Shown one piece after another: positions 42,317 through 53,051 of a DNA stretch of 64,000 nucleotides (position 1 is the first letter of the stretch; each line of letters starts with the position of its first letter). Below the pieces are notes generated by a model. That model had not been told where the DNA came from. It saw only the letters and a list, made by a program, of their open reading frames with translations, and ran no database searches. Made by a program: the position numbers and the translations under genes. The DNA lies in assembly GCA_030278955.1 (NCBI GenBank), contig JAOANR010000011.1:44193417-44257416 (forward strand), written 5' to 3'. The stretch comes from Hygrophila difformis. Taxonomy: Eukaryota > Streptophyta > Magnoliopsida > Lamiales > Acanthaceae.

Positions 42317-45300
42317 TCAGCGCCAACTTAAAATTCTTGAGACATTAATCAAGTTCAAACAATATTCGAACTTGATACATGTTACAGCCTTCGTCAACAT
42401 ATCTGCGGGATTCTCGGTGGTCTTGATCTTTTGTACCTTGACTCCACCTTCTTCAATTATTTCCCGCACAAAATGGTACCGCACGTCGATATGCTTGGTT
42501 ATAGCATGATATACCTGGTTCTTTGCTAGATGAATGGCACTTTGACTATCACAAAACACTGTTACATGTTTCTGACCAACTCCTAAGTCATCCAGCAATC
42601 CCTGTAACCAAATGGCTTCCTTAACAGCTTCTGTAATGGCCATGTATTCTGCCTCCGTTGTTGACAAAGCAACGGTTGACTGTAAGGTAGACTTCCAACT
42701 AACTGGTGCGTTTGCAAGAGTAAATACGTATCCAGTAGTTGATCGACGTTTATCCAGATCTCCTGCATAATCTGAATCACAGTACCCAACTATATGCTGA
42801 CCAGTAACATTAGTCTTCTCAAATATCAACCTAATATCTAAGGTTTTCAAGATATACCTTAGAATCCATTTCACGGCTTGCCAATGATCTTTACCGGGAT
42901 CATGCATGTACCTGCTCACTACTCCAACTGCATGTGAAATGTCAGGCCTTGTACACACCATTGCATACATCAAGCTACCCACCGCATTTGAATAAGGAAC
43001 CTTTGACATGTATTCTCGTTCCTCTTTCGTCTTCGGGCATTGTGAAGCACTAAGTTTGAAATGAGGAGCAAACGGTGTACTTACAGGTTTGGTTTTGTTC
43101 GTTATGCCAAACCGTTGCAATACTTTCTTCAGATATTGCTTCTGAGTCAAACTCAGAGTGCCCCTATTCCTGTCTCTCGTTATCTCCATACCGAGAATTT
43201 TCTTTGCTTCACCGAGATCTTTCATTTCAAACTCCTTGCTGAGTTGAGACTTCAATCTGCTTATATCTCCTCTATCTTTAGATGCAATTAACATGTCATC
43301 TACATATAGAAGAAGATAAATGAAAGATCCATCTTGTAGCTTACGGAAATATACACAATGATCAAAACTGCTCCTGGTGTACTTCTGGCCCATCATGAAT
43401 TGATCAAATCGCTTATACCATTGTCTTGGTGATTGTTTCAATCCATAAAGCGATTTCTTCAGTCTGCAAACCCAATCTTCTTTTCCAGCAACTTTATATC
43501 TTTCTGGTTGGGTCATGTAGATTTCCTCTTCCAAATCACCATGTAAGAATGCCGTTTTTACGTCCATTTGAACTAGTTCCAAGTCCAACTGTGCTACCAA
43601 GGCCAACAAAATTCGAATGGAGGAATGTTTTACAACAGGGGAAAATACCTCATTGTAATCAATTCCCTCCTTTTGAGCATAGCCTTTGGCTACCAATCTT
43701 GCCTTGTAGCGCACGTCATTCTTTTCTGGAAATCCTTCTTTCTGAGCATAGACCCACTTGCAACCAATTGCCTTCTTTCCCTCTGGGAGTTTAGCTAGCT
43801 TCCACGTGTGATTTGCTTCAAGGGAATGCATTTCCTCGTCCATGGCTTTCTTCCACTTTTCTTTCTCCGGACTAATTTTTGCATCAAGAAAAGTTTCTGG
43901 TATACCTTCTTCAATAACAGGAAGTGCATAGGCCAGCATACTTTCGAATCGAGCAGGTCTCCGAATTTCTCTTCTTGGCCTCCTAATTGCAATTGGTAAA
44001 TCTTGTTGCTCCTGAGGTTCTTGGGTTAAAACCTCACTTTCACTAGGCTCTTCTTCGGTACTTGGACCATCGTTTTCTATTGGTTGACCATCTACCTCTC
44101 TGGTTGTAGATGTCTGAAACTCCACCTGTTGAGGATAATGCTCCACCTGCTGAGGAGTACTATCCGCCTGCTGCTTGGTTACCTTATTCAACATTATTGA
44201 TTCGTTGAACGTAACATCCCTGCTAAAGATCACCTTTTTCATCTCCGGGCACCATAGGCGATATCCTTTGACTCCAGAAGATATCCCTACGAAAACAGCT
44301 TTTCTCGCCCTCGGATCCAGCTTTGATTCTTTCACGTGATAATAAGCAGCGGAACCGAACACACGTAAAGAATCATAATCATTTGCAGGTTTGCCAAACC
44401 ATGCCTCCAAAGGTTTCTTGCCTTTAAGAGCAGTTGATGGTAGTCGATTGATTAGATGGCTCGCATATGTCACCGCTTCAGCCCAGAACTGCTTGCCCAA
44501 ATTAGCATTGGACAACATACACCGAACTTTCTCCAACAATGTTCGGTTCATCCGTTCAGCCACACCATCCTGTTGTGGCGTGTCCCGCACAGTGAAATGT
44601 CGGGAAATACCTTCCTTCTTGCACAAGTCGAAAAAAGGGTCATTTCGATATTCTGTGCCGTTATCAGATCGAAGCACTTTAATCTTCCTCCCGGTCTGGT
44701 TCTCCATCATGTTCTTCCAAGTGAGGAATTTCCCGAATGCTTCATTTTTTGTTCGCATGGGATACACCCATACTCTCCGGGAAAAGTCATCAACAAACGT
44801 TACAAAATAATGGTTTCCTCCCAAAGAAGCCGTCTTGGTAGGTCCCCACACATCTGAGTGAATGTAATCCATAATGCCTTTAGTGTTATGGATTGCTGTT
44901 CCGAACTTCACCCGCGTTTGCTTTCCCAGAACACATTGCTCGCAAAATTCAAGTTTGCAAGTCTTTGCACCCTTCAATAATCCTTGCTTTGCCAGAGTCT
45001 GCAAGGATTTTTCCCCAGCATGCCCAAGCCTCATATGCCATAGCTTGGTCATCTTCTCTTCCTTGTCTGCTTCTGATACTGCTGCTGCAATGCCAACCAC
45101 TGTATTGCCCTGGAAGTGGTATAAGTTATTTTTCCTTATACCTTTCATGATGACAAGTGCTCCCGAGATCACTTTCATAATCCCATCCTCAATGTGGATG
45201 GAGTGGCCTTTGGCTTCCAAGGCTCCCACTGATATGAGGTTCTTGGCAAATTTCGGTATGTACCGAACTTCCGTCAGCACCTTGGTTGTTCCATCGTGGT

Positions 45301-46345
45301 TCTTCAGATATACTGAGCCAACTCCAGCTATCTGGCAATATCCGTTGTTGGCTAGGTAGACAACTCCACCGTCAACACTTTCAAGGTTGACAAACCACTC
45401 CTTCCTGGAACACATGTGGAATGAGCATCCGGAGTCTAGCAACCAACCGTCAGTGCTAGTTACTGATGAGGCACAAGCTAAGGAAAACTCTGACTCATCA
45501 CTATCAGCAACACAGGCCTCTGCAACCGCTTTCCCCTTTTTCTTTTGCAACTTAGGACAGTCTTTCTTCCAGTGTCCTTTCTCGTGACAAAGGATACATT
45601 CGTCTTTTGCCACTCTGCTTCTTGACTTGGATCTGCCTCTTCTGTCCGACTTGTACTTTTGGCTACGGCCCCGAACGATATGGGCTTCACCAGTCGAACT
45701 CCTGTGTTCTAACTTATCCTTCTTCCTGATCTCGTTAGAATACAAGGCAGTGGCAACTTCTTTAAAAGATATCGTTTCTTTTCCAGTCAGCATACTAACA
45801 ATGATATGCTCGTATTCATCGGGGAGCGAAGCTAACAGTATCAGCGCCTTGTCGACGTCATCTATCTTCTCGTCAAGATTCAATAAGTCGGTGACCAAAG
45901 AATCGAATCTTGTTATGTGTTCATTCATCGTGGTACCGGGCAAATACTGGAATCGATACAGCTTCGTCTTCATGTAGAGCTTGTTCTCCGTGCTCTTTTT
46001 CATGAATTTATCCTCCAGTTCTTTCCACAGTCTGTGCGCCATCGTCTCTCTCATGAGTGGATACTTCTGCTCCTTTGAGAGACATAGCCGAATTGTACCA
46101 CACGCAAGACGGTTGATCCTCGTCCAGTCTTTATCATCAACACCATCTGGTTTGGCTTCTTCAAGTGCCCCATCCAGCTCCTGCTGGTACAAGATGTCCA
46201 ACACCTCGCACTGCCACATACCAAAATTATTGGTACCGTCGAATTTTTCGACGTCAAATTTGGCATTTGAAACCATCGTCCGTGATGACGATGTCACCAA
46301 CGGCTTCGGATCTGAAGTTGACATTTCACCGGACCTATCCGCCAT
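42317..46345 (-). CDS. Copia gag-pol polyprotein, intact (1342 aa)
   Basis: Starts MADRSGEMSTSD at 46345. Gag core with FDVEKFDGTNNFGMWQ near residues 30-45, as in Tnt1-type elements; one CCHC knuckle, CILCHEKGHWKKDC (about 250); protease WLLDSGCSFH (about 300); integrase HHCC (about 435-470), then HSDVWGP, RSDNGTEY and PQQDGVAERMN (a D where most relatives have N); RT with KWVYAQKEG and MDVKTAFLHGDLEEEIYM; LLLYVDDML; RNase H with YCDSDYAGD, STTEAEY and FCDSQSAIH. All catalytic residues expected are visible. It would copy and integrate the element. Confidence 0.93.
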   Translation of the reverse strand: MADRSGEMSTSDPKPLVTSSSRTMVSNAKFDVEKFDGTNNFGMWQCEVLDILYQQELDGALEEAKPDGVDDKDWTRINRLACGTIRLCLSKEQKYPLMRETMAHRLWKELEDKFMKKSTENKLYMKTKLYRFQYLPGTTMNEHITRFDSLVTDLLNLDEKIDDVDKALILLASLPDEYEHIIVSMLTGKETISFKEVATALYSNEIRKKDKLEHRSSTGEAHIVRGRSQKYKSDRRGRSKSRSRVAKDECILCHEKGHWKKDCPKLQKKKGKAVAEACVADSDESEFSLACASSVTSTDGWLLDSGCSFHMCSRKEWFVNLESVDGGVVYLANNGYCQIAGVGSVYLKNHDGTTKVLTEVRYIPKFAKNLISVGALEAKGHSIHIEDGIMKVISGALVIMKGIRKNNLYHFQGNTVVGIAAAVSEADKEEKMTKLWHMRLGHAGEKSLQTLAKQGLLKGAKTCKLEFCEQCVLGKQTRVKFGTAIHNTKGIMDYIHSDVWGPTKTASLGGNHYFVTFVDDFSRRVWVYPMRTKNEAFGKFLTWKNMMENQTGRKIKVLRSDNGTEYRNDPFFDLCKKEGISRHFTVRDTPQQDGVAERMNRTLLEKVRCMLSNANLGKQFWAEAVTYASHLINRLPSTALKGKKPLEAWFGKPANDYDSLRVFGSAAYYHVKESKLDPRARKAVFVGISSGVKGYRLWCPEMKKVIFSRDVTFNESIMLNKVTKQQADSTPQQVEHYPQQVEFQTSTTREVDGQPIENDGPSTEEEPSESEVLTQEPQEQQDLPIAIRRPRREIRRPARFESMLAYALPVIEEGIPETFLDAKISPEKEKWKKAMDEEMHSLEANHTWKLAKLPEGKKAIGCKWVYAQKEGFPEKNDVRYKARLVAKGYAQKEGIDYNEVFSPVVKHSSIRILLALVAQLDLELVQMDVKTAFLHGDLEEEIYMTQPERYKVAGKEDWVCRLKKSLYGLKQSPRQWYKRFDQFMMGQKYTRSSFDHCVYFRKLQDGSFIYLLLYVDDMLIASKDRGDISRLKSQLSKEFEMKDLGEAKKILGMEITRDRNRGTLSLTQKQYLKKVLQRFGITNKTKPVSTPFAPHFKLSASQCPKTKEEREYMSKVPYSNAVGSLMYAMVCTRPDISHAVGVVSRYMHDPGKDHWQAVKWILRYILKTLDIRLIFEKTNVTGQHIVGYCDSDYAGDLDKRRSTTGYVFTLANAPVSWKSTLQSTVALSTTEAEYMAITEAVKEAIWLQGLLDDLGVGQKHVTVFCDSQSAIHLAKNQVYHAITKHIDVRYHFVREIIEEGGVKVQKIKTTENPADMLTKAVTCIKFEYCLNLINVSRILSWR

Positions 46346-46455
46346 TTCTGCTTCAAAGTTTAATTAATAGCTCACAAACGGTAGCTCAACCGAGATGCGT
46401 TTCTGATGTGGAAGATCAGCTTAGCTGCGACCACAGAGCATACTATGCAACCAAG

Positions 46456-46467
46456 GCTCTGATACCA
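46456..46467 (-). promoter_or_regulatory. Primer-binding site of copia element 2
   Basis: Minus strand TGGTATCAGAGC, two bases from the LTR. Confidence 0.92.
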
Positions 46468-46469
46468 AT

Positions 46470-46852
46470 TGTTGTGGAATAATGGAGCTATTAATTAAAT
46501 AATAAAGAGAACACCAAGATTTAACGAGGTTCGGCACAAATATGCCTACGTCCTCCGGGCCCCACCGAACTATTATTTCACTATGAAATGAAATAATATT
46601 ACAAAAAGGTTATAGGAAATAATCCTATACCACAAAACCCTCTCAACGAGAAACACTCACAAAGGCTAAAAACTACAATAGGAGAAGAGAGATCAAAGGC
46701 AAGCTTCTTGCCTTTGCTTGTGTTGGGATGTTCTTACAAATGAGTGGCCTTGGTATTTATAGGCACAAAATCCATCCACTCCACTAACTTCATCTACTAC
46801 ATTAAATTCATCAACTCCATTTTCTCCATTGGATTTGGATGCCCACTTCACA
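46470..46852 (-). repeat. 5' LTR of copia element 2
   Basis: 383 bp, same as 41847-42229 on inspection. TATTTATAGGCACAAAATCC (minus-strand complement carries a TATAAATA box) lies near 46754. Confidence 0.92.
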
Positions 46853-46857
46853 GTAGC

Positions 46858-48270
46858 AGCGGGGTAAGCAGTGGCAGCCAAGCAGTGGCAGTCAGTGCAA
46901 AATCGATAGCCTCCCTTTATCCTAGAGCGCAGCAGCAGCAATGACCATACAAGTGAATGATCACTTAGAACCTGTTCCCTTCGTGTATCACCCATAACCT
47001 CATCGGCATCTTTATTGTGCCGTCTCAAGAAACAGCAGCAACAGCAGCAGTAGGAGTGGTGAGCCAAATAGACAATCCTAAAAGATTGCTTCAAAATCAA
47101 ATCTCCCCTGCATAGAAACTCAACTCCAATACATCGATTCATAAGGATAAATGACAAGGTTATGGCGGGTTCAAAGCTAGAGGTAGGAAGAAGAGAGAAA
47201 AGAGCAGAGAGAGCAGTAAAAGGGATAAAAGGAACCGTCAATGATGTTCTCACTGGGCTTCATTACTTGATGCAGTGGTCAGCTGATAATACCAAACCAT
47301 TAACATGAAATGCATCGGAGTTACCATGCTACTCCAACTTTCCATTAGCCAAAGCATGTTGCTTTCACAACCAAAAACCAGATAGTCTGTATATTGTATA
47401 TGTATATATTCTTTTTTTTTTTTAAATTCTTTCTTTCTCTTTTTTTTTCCTTTTTTTTTTCTTTTCCATAATGCTGGCCGGTATTCATTTACCAACACAA
47501 CACCTAAAAACAGCAGCTTTTCTTTTCATAGTCAATCTCACAAGCCTACCATCATATTCAGATCCTACCCACCCAATGAGCACAGGGCTTATCTGGCTAG
47601 AACATGGAAAGTATAGTGATTCAAGAGACAGGTGGAAGCTGAGAACATATCGACCCGATTCACAAAGGGAATCAGCAGAAGAGGGAAAGTATATGGCAAA
47701 AGAAAGGACAGAATTTTGAACAAGCAGAGATAACTGAGAGTCCTTATTTTATCAATGTACTGAAGTGAGTGTATGCAAGCTCAAATCGTATGATGAAGCA
47801 ATTTATAGGATGTCAATTTGGGCACCATAAGTGCAAACATTGAGAATTGAACAATACATTAAGGCGCTAACCTCGCCGGGTATTGTTGGGTGGCTCGATA
47901 TGTTCATCACACGGGAACATAAAAACTGTAGCAGTAACCAATCAAATTGATAATGGCCAAAATTGTCCATTATTTCCAATCCATTTCCGTGTCTGAGACG
48001 GACATTTTGATCGTATTCCAATCTTATTTTAATAAGAAAGCAGTTGAATTCGGCAGATTGATGCAAGTTCGTAAAAATATTAGGCTGGTAATGAAAGACA
48101 CAAAATATGCAATTTTAATTGCATTTGTGTTAGAAAAATCCAAAAACATGAAAAAAGGAAAAAGAAAAGAAAAAGGAATGAAAAGATGGGCAAAAGAATA
48201 AGATAGCCCACAAAAATCAAAAAGATGGGAAAATGAATGAAAATCCCACATTCTGAAATTTTGGTTAAGT
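46858..48270. other. Unassigned stretch between copia 2 and the first palindrome array
   Basis: No convincing gene. It has a CAG/CTG-rich run (about 47030-47055), pyrimidine-rich T-runs (47410-47465) and short frames without recognisable domains. The 186-codon minus-strand frame at 46693-47253 overlaps the LTR and has low-complexity Cys and Leu runs, so it is not called. Confidence 0.4.
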
Positions 48271-48278
48271 GTTGAAGA

Positions 48279-48722
48279 CCAATTCGGTCTATAAGCAATT
48301 CGACCTAAATCGAATTGCTCATTAGACCGAATTGCTGAAGAAGAGAAGAAAAGAGAAGTGTTAAGAGGAGAAGAGCAACCAATTCGGTCTATGGCAATTT
48401 GGTCTATACCGAATTGGCCCCTAGACCGAATTGCACCTTGGAAAGGAGAAGACTTTGAGCAAAACAGAAAAGAAGGAATTCGATCTATTGCAATTCGGTC
48501 TAGGCCGAATTAATGGCATAGATCGAATTGCCTCAAAGCAAGGAAGCCAAGCAGGAGCCATCATCAATTCGAAAAGGCCAATTCGGTCTACATATAGACC
48601 GAATTGATGGATGAATACCACATTCCAGCTCAAGATCAAGAAGGAAGACCTCATGCAATTCGAATTGCATCAATTCGATCTAAACCGAATTGCATGAGGA
48701 GACCGAATCACATTCAGAATTG
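48279..48722. repeat. Nested-palindrome array 1
   Basis: About five units in which a central palindrome close to AATTCGGTCTAGACCGAATT is bracketed by an outer inverted pair (AATTCGGTCTA ... TAGACCGAATT or AATTCGATCTA ... TAGATCGAATT). Example: 48484-48533. A TATA box follows at 48776. Confidence 0.85.
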
Positions 48723-48775
48723 CAGCTGTGAAGCACGTGAGAAATGCATGATGGGCCTAGGGTTTCGAGAAGAAG

Positions 48776-48783
48776 TATAAAAG
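48776..48783 (+). promoter_or_regulatory. TATA-like box downstream of array 1
   Basis: GAAGTATAAAAGCTGACC about 55 bp after the array, in a context like an LTR U3/R border. About 30 bp on, CAACACAAGAAATATTC could be the start of a transcript. Confidence 0.5.
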
Positions 48784-49645
48784 CTGACCTCCCTCAACAC
48801 AAGAAATATTCTGAACACACTTGGACAGTTTGCTGGGGGACAAAAAGAAGGAGCAAAAGGTTCTTCACCCCTTAAGGGTTAGGTAGGTAGTGTAGTTTGG
48901 TTAGTTTATTTTCATGCTGGTAATGTAGTTTATTGTTTTCGAGCTTAGTCTGTTTTTCATAGAAGCTTGTTACCACCCTTAGTGTAGCCATTTCCATAAA
49001 CTTTGAATGCTTTGTAGTTAGAATGAACCCTACCTTCAAGCTAATGAATGGTTTTAGGGTTGTTTACTGCTTTCAAGTGTCAATACAAGAAAGAATCCAG
49101 AAATGGGTTTTCATTTCAAGTGGTTGGCATTTATTTCATGCTTTCTTTAGCAATAAATGGTAGAGTGTTTCTTTGTTTCAACTAGGTTATATTTATTATG
49201 CCCTAGTTGACTTGCATTCTTAATAAATGTAGGCTAGTGGGTTTTTTGCTTGATTTTACACCTTAGAGATTCAAATAAGTGCTCTTAGGTTTTAGACAAT
49301 CTTAGGCTTGTTAAGATTTATTTCCATGCTTTCCAGTGTTGTTTTAGTGTCTTTCATTAGCCTATTGTTGCCTTAGATAATGTAGGTGTTCTTATTTTGT
49401 AAGCATGTGTTCTTATTTATTCAGTAGAGATTTAAGTTTTTGATCTTGGATTGCTTGTTTGTAGCTTTTAGGTTTGTTTCTTGCCAATGCCTGTTAGCCA
49501 CATAACCTAGTCTATTTTTCCTTAAAAACACTCATTAGTGTGGCTGTGACGTGACATTGATGTGAAATGAAGGATTTGGTAAATCTTATCCATCATAAAC
49601 CACACAATGTTTACCAAACCCACACTTATGAGAGAAAGACATGCA

Positions 49646-50218
49646 GTTCAATTTGAGGTAGTTCGGTCTAGACCGAATTTCCCATGAAAATGGAATTGCA
49701 TGGCAAAAATATTTGTTAAATGCATTACCTGAAAATTCATACGCAATTCGATCTAGGCAATTCGGTCTATACCGAATTGCCCATAAGACCGAATTGCATA
49801 GCAAAAAGTGTTGTCTTCATGTGGTTCTCTAAGCAATTCGGTCTACGTAATTCGGTTTAGACCGAATTGCCCATATAAGTCGAATTGACTTAGGAAACCA
49901 CATTGTATGCATCCCATCCCTTCATGCCTTAGTTTATTTTGTTGATTCTACCAATTCGAATTGCCAATCCGGTTTAAACCGAATTGACTGGGCAATTCGA
50001 ATTACCCTCACTCTGGGGTAAATGCCTTAGCCAAATTTGAGTAAAGGACTGACTTCCTCAATTCGAATTGTCCAATTCGGTTTAGACCGAATTACTTGAC
50101 AATTCGAATTAGAGGATGCTTCATGACTTTACAAGGATTAATTGGATATGGTGTTACTTCATATCTCATGCATTCCCAATTCGGTCTCTTTTGCATGTCG
50201 CCCAATAGACCGAATTGC
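49646..50218. repeat. Nested-palindrome array 2
   Basis: Units include 49742-49797, 49834-49882, 49950-50007 and 50056-50114. Some have outer arms CAATTCGAATTG, themselves palindromic, around GGTTTAGACC or GGTTTAAACC. Flanking bases such as CCTC and AGAGG also pair. Confidence 0.85.
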
Positions 50219-50459
50219 TTTCTTCCTTCTATTTTAAACTCCAAAAACATTTTATTTCGAGAGTTGTGTAAGTTGCATAGGTGTATTGGGCCTAGGCCCA
50301 CTACATCTAATTTTATCCATTACACATCTCAAATCATCAGTGTCCTAATTATTGTGTGATTAACACTCACATAATATCAAAAACATTTTCTTGACTTTGT
50401 TCATTTTCCCTTTCATCGTGTGTATGAATGAGTAATAAGAAATACCACAGATCAATGTT

Positions 50460-50595
50460 GGCGAAAAGGTCCCTTCACCGGGATCACGATTAGCTCGTCT
50501 TCTGTGTATTAATTATTACTCGTTATTTTGCATGGTCTAATTAGTGGTTGGTGGAAGCTACGGCGAAAAGGTCCCTTCACAAGGATCACGATTAG
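50460..50595 (+). repeat. Two direct copies of GGCGAAAAGGTCCCTTCAC
   Basis: Located at 50460-50493 and 50562-50595, each continuing with GGATCACGATTAG; the copies are 102 bp apart. Function unknown. They probably lie in the leader or LTR of the Athila-like element. Confidence 0.8.
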
Positions 50596-50599
50596 TCAC

Positions 50600-52880
50600 T
50601 CAGCCAACTCCTAATTAGATACAGTTTTCTTCATTTTATCTTAATTTCAAACCTGAATCTAGAATTGTAGTAATAATAGATGATATATGCCAATGTCATC
50701 TAATAATTATTACAATAATAGAACATGTGGGTTCTCATCCAGATTCACAGATAGTGAAGTCTAAGATGACGGCGACAACCGTCATTCAAGGCATTCTTCT
50801 GTCTAAAAAATCATTCCATCTGGAGTACTTGGGACCCGGACAGCAGATGTTTGCAGTTCGGATAATCTCAATTATTTCTGGCAATCTCTTTAGCCATTTT
50901 CTTCGTATCTCTGGCTAATCCATCTTTGTGTATCAACTTCTGTCTAACCCCACCATATATTTTGGGGCATTTTATTTTGCTTCTCATATACATGTATGCA
51001 TGATACTATTATGTAGATATTGTGGTCCTTGATATTTTGGAGATCATTCTCCTTGGACATAGGAGTCTTGATTTAAATCAGATGTTGCACATTAAATTTC
51101 CACAAAAATCACTTTATAAAATCCAAATCTGCGTAAGGGATAATTTCATAGTTATGACTAATTCATATTCTGGTGGGGGTTGATTTTGAGAACTTAGAAG
51201 CAGAGTCAGCGATTAGGTCTCTCCTAGACTGAAAGGATCTGTGTTTTAATTGAGAGTTTAGTAACTGTTTAGGGAATGATTTTCAAATATCTATTTGCTT
51301 CTCAAAATTGCCGTGTGTTGGAAATCTTGTATTAACTGTCGCATCGAATCAGTGTCCACTTGGATTCGGGTAAGATGTGATAATTAATGTTAGAGGAACA
51401 ACATATAAGCCTCGGTTAATTTCTGAGGTAAGGTTGAGTATTCTTTCAACTACTATCTTTTCTCACCAAAGCCTAAAATTGAGTCTTGAGTGAGTACATT
51501 CGGAACAACCCTTCATAGGTCTGTTCCACTCATGTTTGTATTTCATAACTTCCCGGATGTTATAAGCCCTGTGGCCTACCAATAACTGGGAAGTTCTAAA
51601 TCTGTATCTGGTCACCAAGACCAGGGGCTCTTTTATACTAACGGATCGTGAATATCTTTCAAGACTTCCGAGTGATAGGTTTTTAAATGCTTTCTTTATT
51701 GCTTTCTTTACCGCTTTCTTTAAAATGCTTTCATAGAGGTCACTCGGAAGAAACTGGAGATGTGTCTGCCAGTTGTAAGGTTTAAGAGTTGTGGATTAGT
51801 TCGGGGTTAGATTTGGACTTTGGGTGTGACAAGGGGGACGATAGGAGTACTTGGCATATCAACTAATGATATGTTAGGTGTTGCTTGTCCACCACAGATG
51901 ATTAACATACTCTTGCAAGGCATTGCAAAGGGGAGTTATTAATCAGTGGTATCTTAGAAATTGAGGTCCTAAGAGCATGTAAATTCTCATTGTCAGTACC
52001 TGTCTGTTAAAGGTAACATAGTGCAGAAAGTATGAGAGTTAGCTAACTGCTGAATTACCCTAACCGAAGATCTGTGTATTAAAATGGAAGTCTAATTGTG
52101 TTTCATCTGAATCTTGTCCAATCTTCATTATTTTCTCCCTGTCCCTTCTCTCACTTTTTAATTCGCTTTCGTAGAATAATTTTGCTTGCTTTCCTAGCAT
52201 AACTCTTACCGCTTTCTTAGAATAAATTTAATCGTTTTTTTTAGAATAATATCTTACTGCTTTCATAATTTAGTTTAAATTGTTGTCAAGTAGTTGTTAG
52301 AAACCTTTGCAAAACTTGAATCGAGTAACCGGGTGGAAAATCTTAGTAAACGACGTGGGCCCTGCTTCTATCGCACATCCTCCAGTGAACGATCCGGTCT
52401 TACTATAAATTACTGCAATTTTTGACCTCGTGCGCTTTCGGGGGCACAGTTTCTTGACACGAGCAATAAAAACGTGACAACCTATAATATATCCCTAATC
52501 CCAACTCCATCTTCATAAATTGGTTTCACTGAATAAAATTGAAAACCAGGATTATGATGTTTCAGAAAATATTCATGTAATGGGGACTTGTCAAAAGTTT
52601 CATGGCAAGGATCTTCATGACATGAAACTATGGTAAGTTTCATGATGCCAAATGCCGGGATCTTCAGTGTGACAGGCTGAAGGTTAAGATTGAACTATCT
52701 ATCTCGGCTGCACCGTGAAAGTTGTCAAAAGTTTCATGCCAGGGAGGATGCAGCGCCGTTTGAAATCAGAGTACCCCACATGAGTAATAAAAAGTGAAAT
52801 ATATCCTTAAACCCCTTTCCCATGAATCATAACTCTTTTCTTTTAATAAATTTAACTTGGGATATTTTAGAAAAGCTCGT
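50600..52880. other. Presumed leader or 5' LTR region of the Athila-like element
   Basis: No gene. Near 52420-52465 the words TTTTTGACCTCGTGCGCTTT and GTTTCTTGACACGAG resemble ends of plant Athila/Tat LTRs. TTGTCAAAAGTTTCATG occurs three times (52588, 52726, 52889), the last one at the primer-binding site. Confidence 0.45.
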
Positions 52881-52903
52881 GTAGGAAATTGTCAAAAGTT
52901 TCA

Positions 52904-52921
52904 TGGCGCCGTTGCCGGGGA
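52904..52921 (+). promoter_or_regulatory. Athila-type primer-binding site
   Basis: TGGCGCCGTTGCCGGGGA, the site used by Athila/Tat elements (tRNA-Asp in established families). It precedes the gag frame by about 130 bp. Confidence 0.85.
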
Positions 52922-53051
52922 GGTTGCAGCGTCGTTTATTAAGAGAACTACACTCCTGATTTACTCATAGATAGTGTTTGTATATATATTCTTGAATCAT
53001 TACTAACCTGGGGGTTGTGCAGGTGCTGTCAAATCTTGATATAAACTGCTT

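Larger units (their letters stand above)
41847..46852 (-). mobile_element. Complete Ty1/copia element 2 (Tork/Tnt1-like)
   Basis: 5006 bp, 383-bp LTRs identical by eye, GTAGC duplicated at 41842-41846 and 46853-46857. Primer-binding site at 46456-46467, purine tract at 42230-42241, one long open frame. Inserted beside or in a LINE tail. A recent, apparently complete element. Confidence 0.93.

Noticed and set aside
42121..46482. Plus-strand frames of up to 161 codons over copia element 2
   Set aside because: Antisense shadows of the intact minus-strand polyprotein; no domain pattern.
46693..47253. 186-codon minus-strand frame as a gene
   Set aside because: Overlaps the copia 2 LTR, contains a Cys run from a CAG/CTG repeat and no recognisable domain.
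48279..50218. Palindrome arrays as a CRISPR or integron array
   Set aside because: No constant repeat with variable spacers of fixed size; symmetry is internal to each unit and the setting is eukaryotic.
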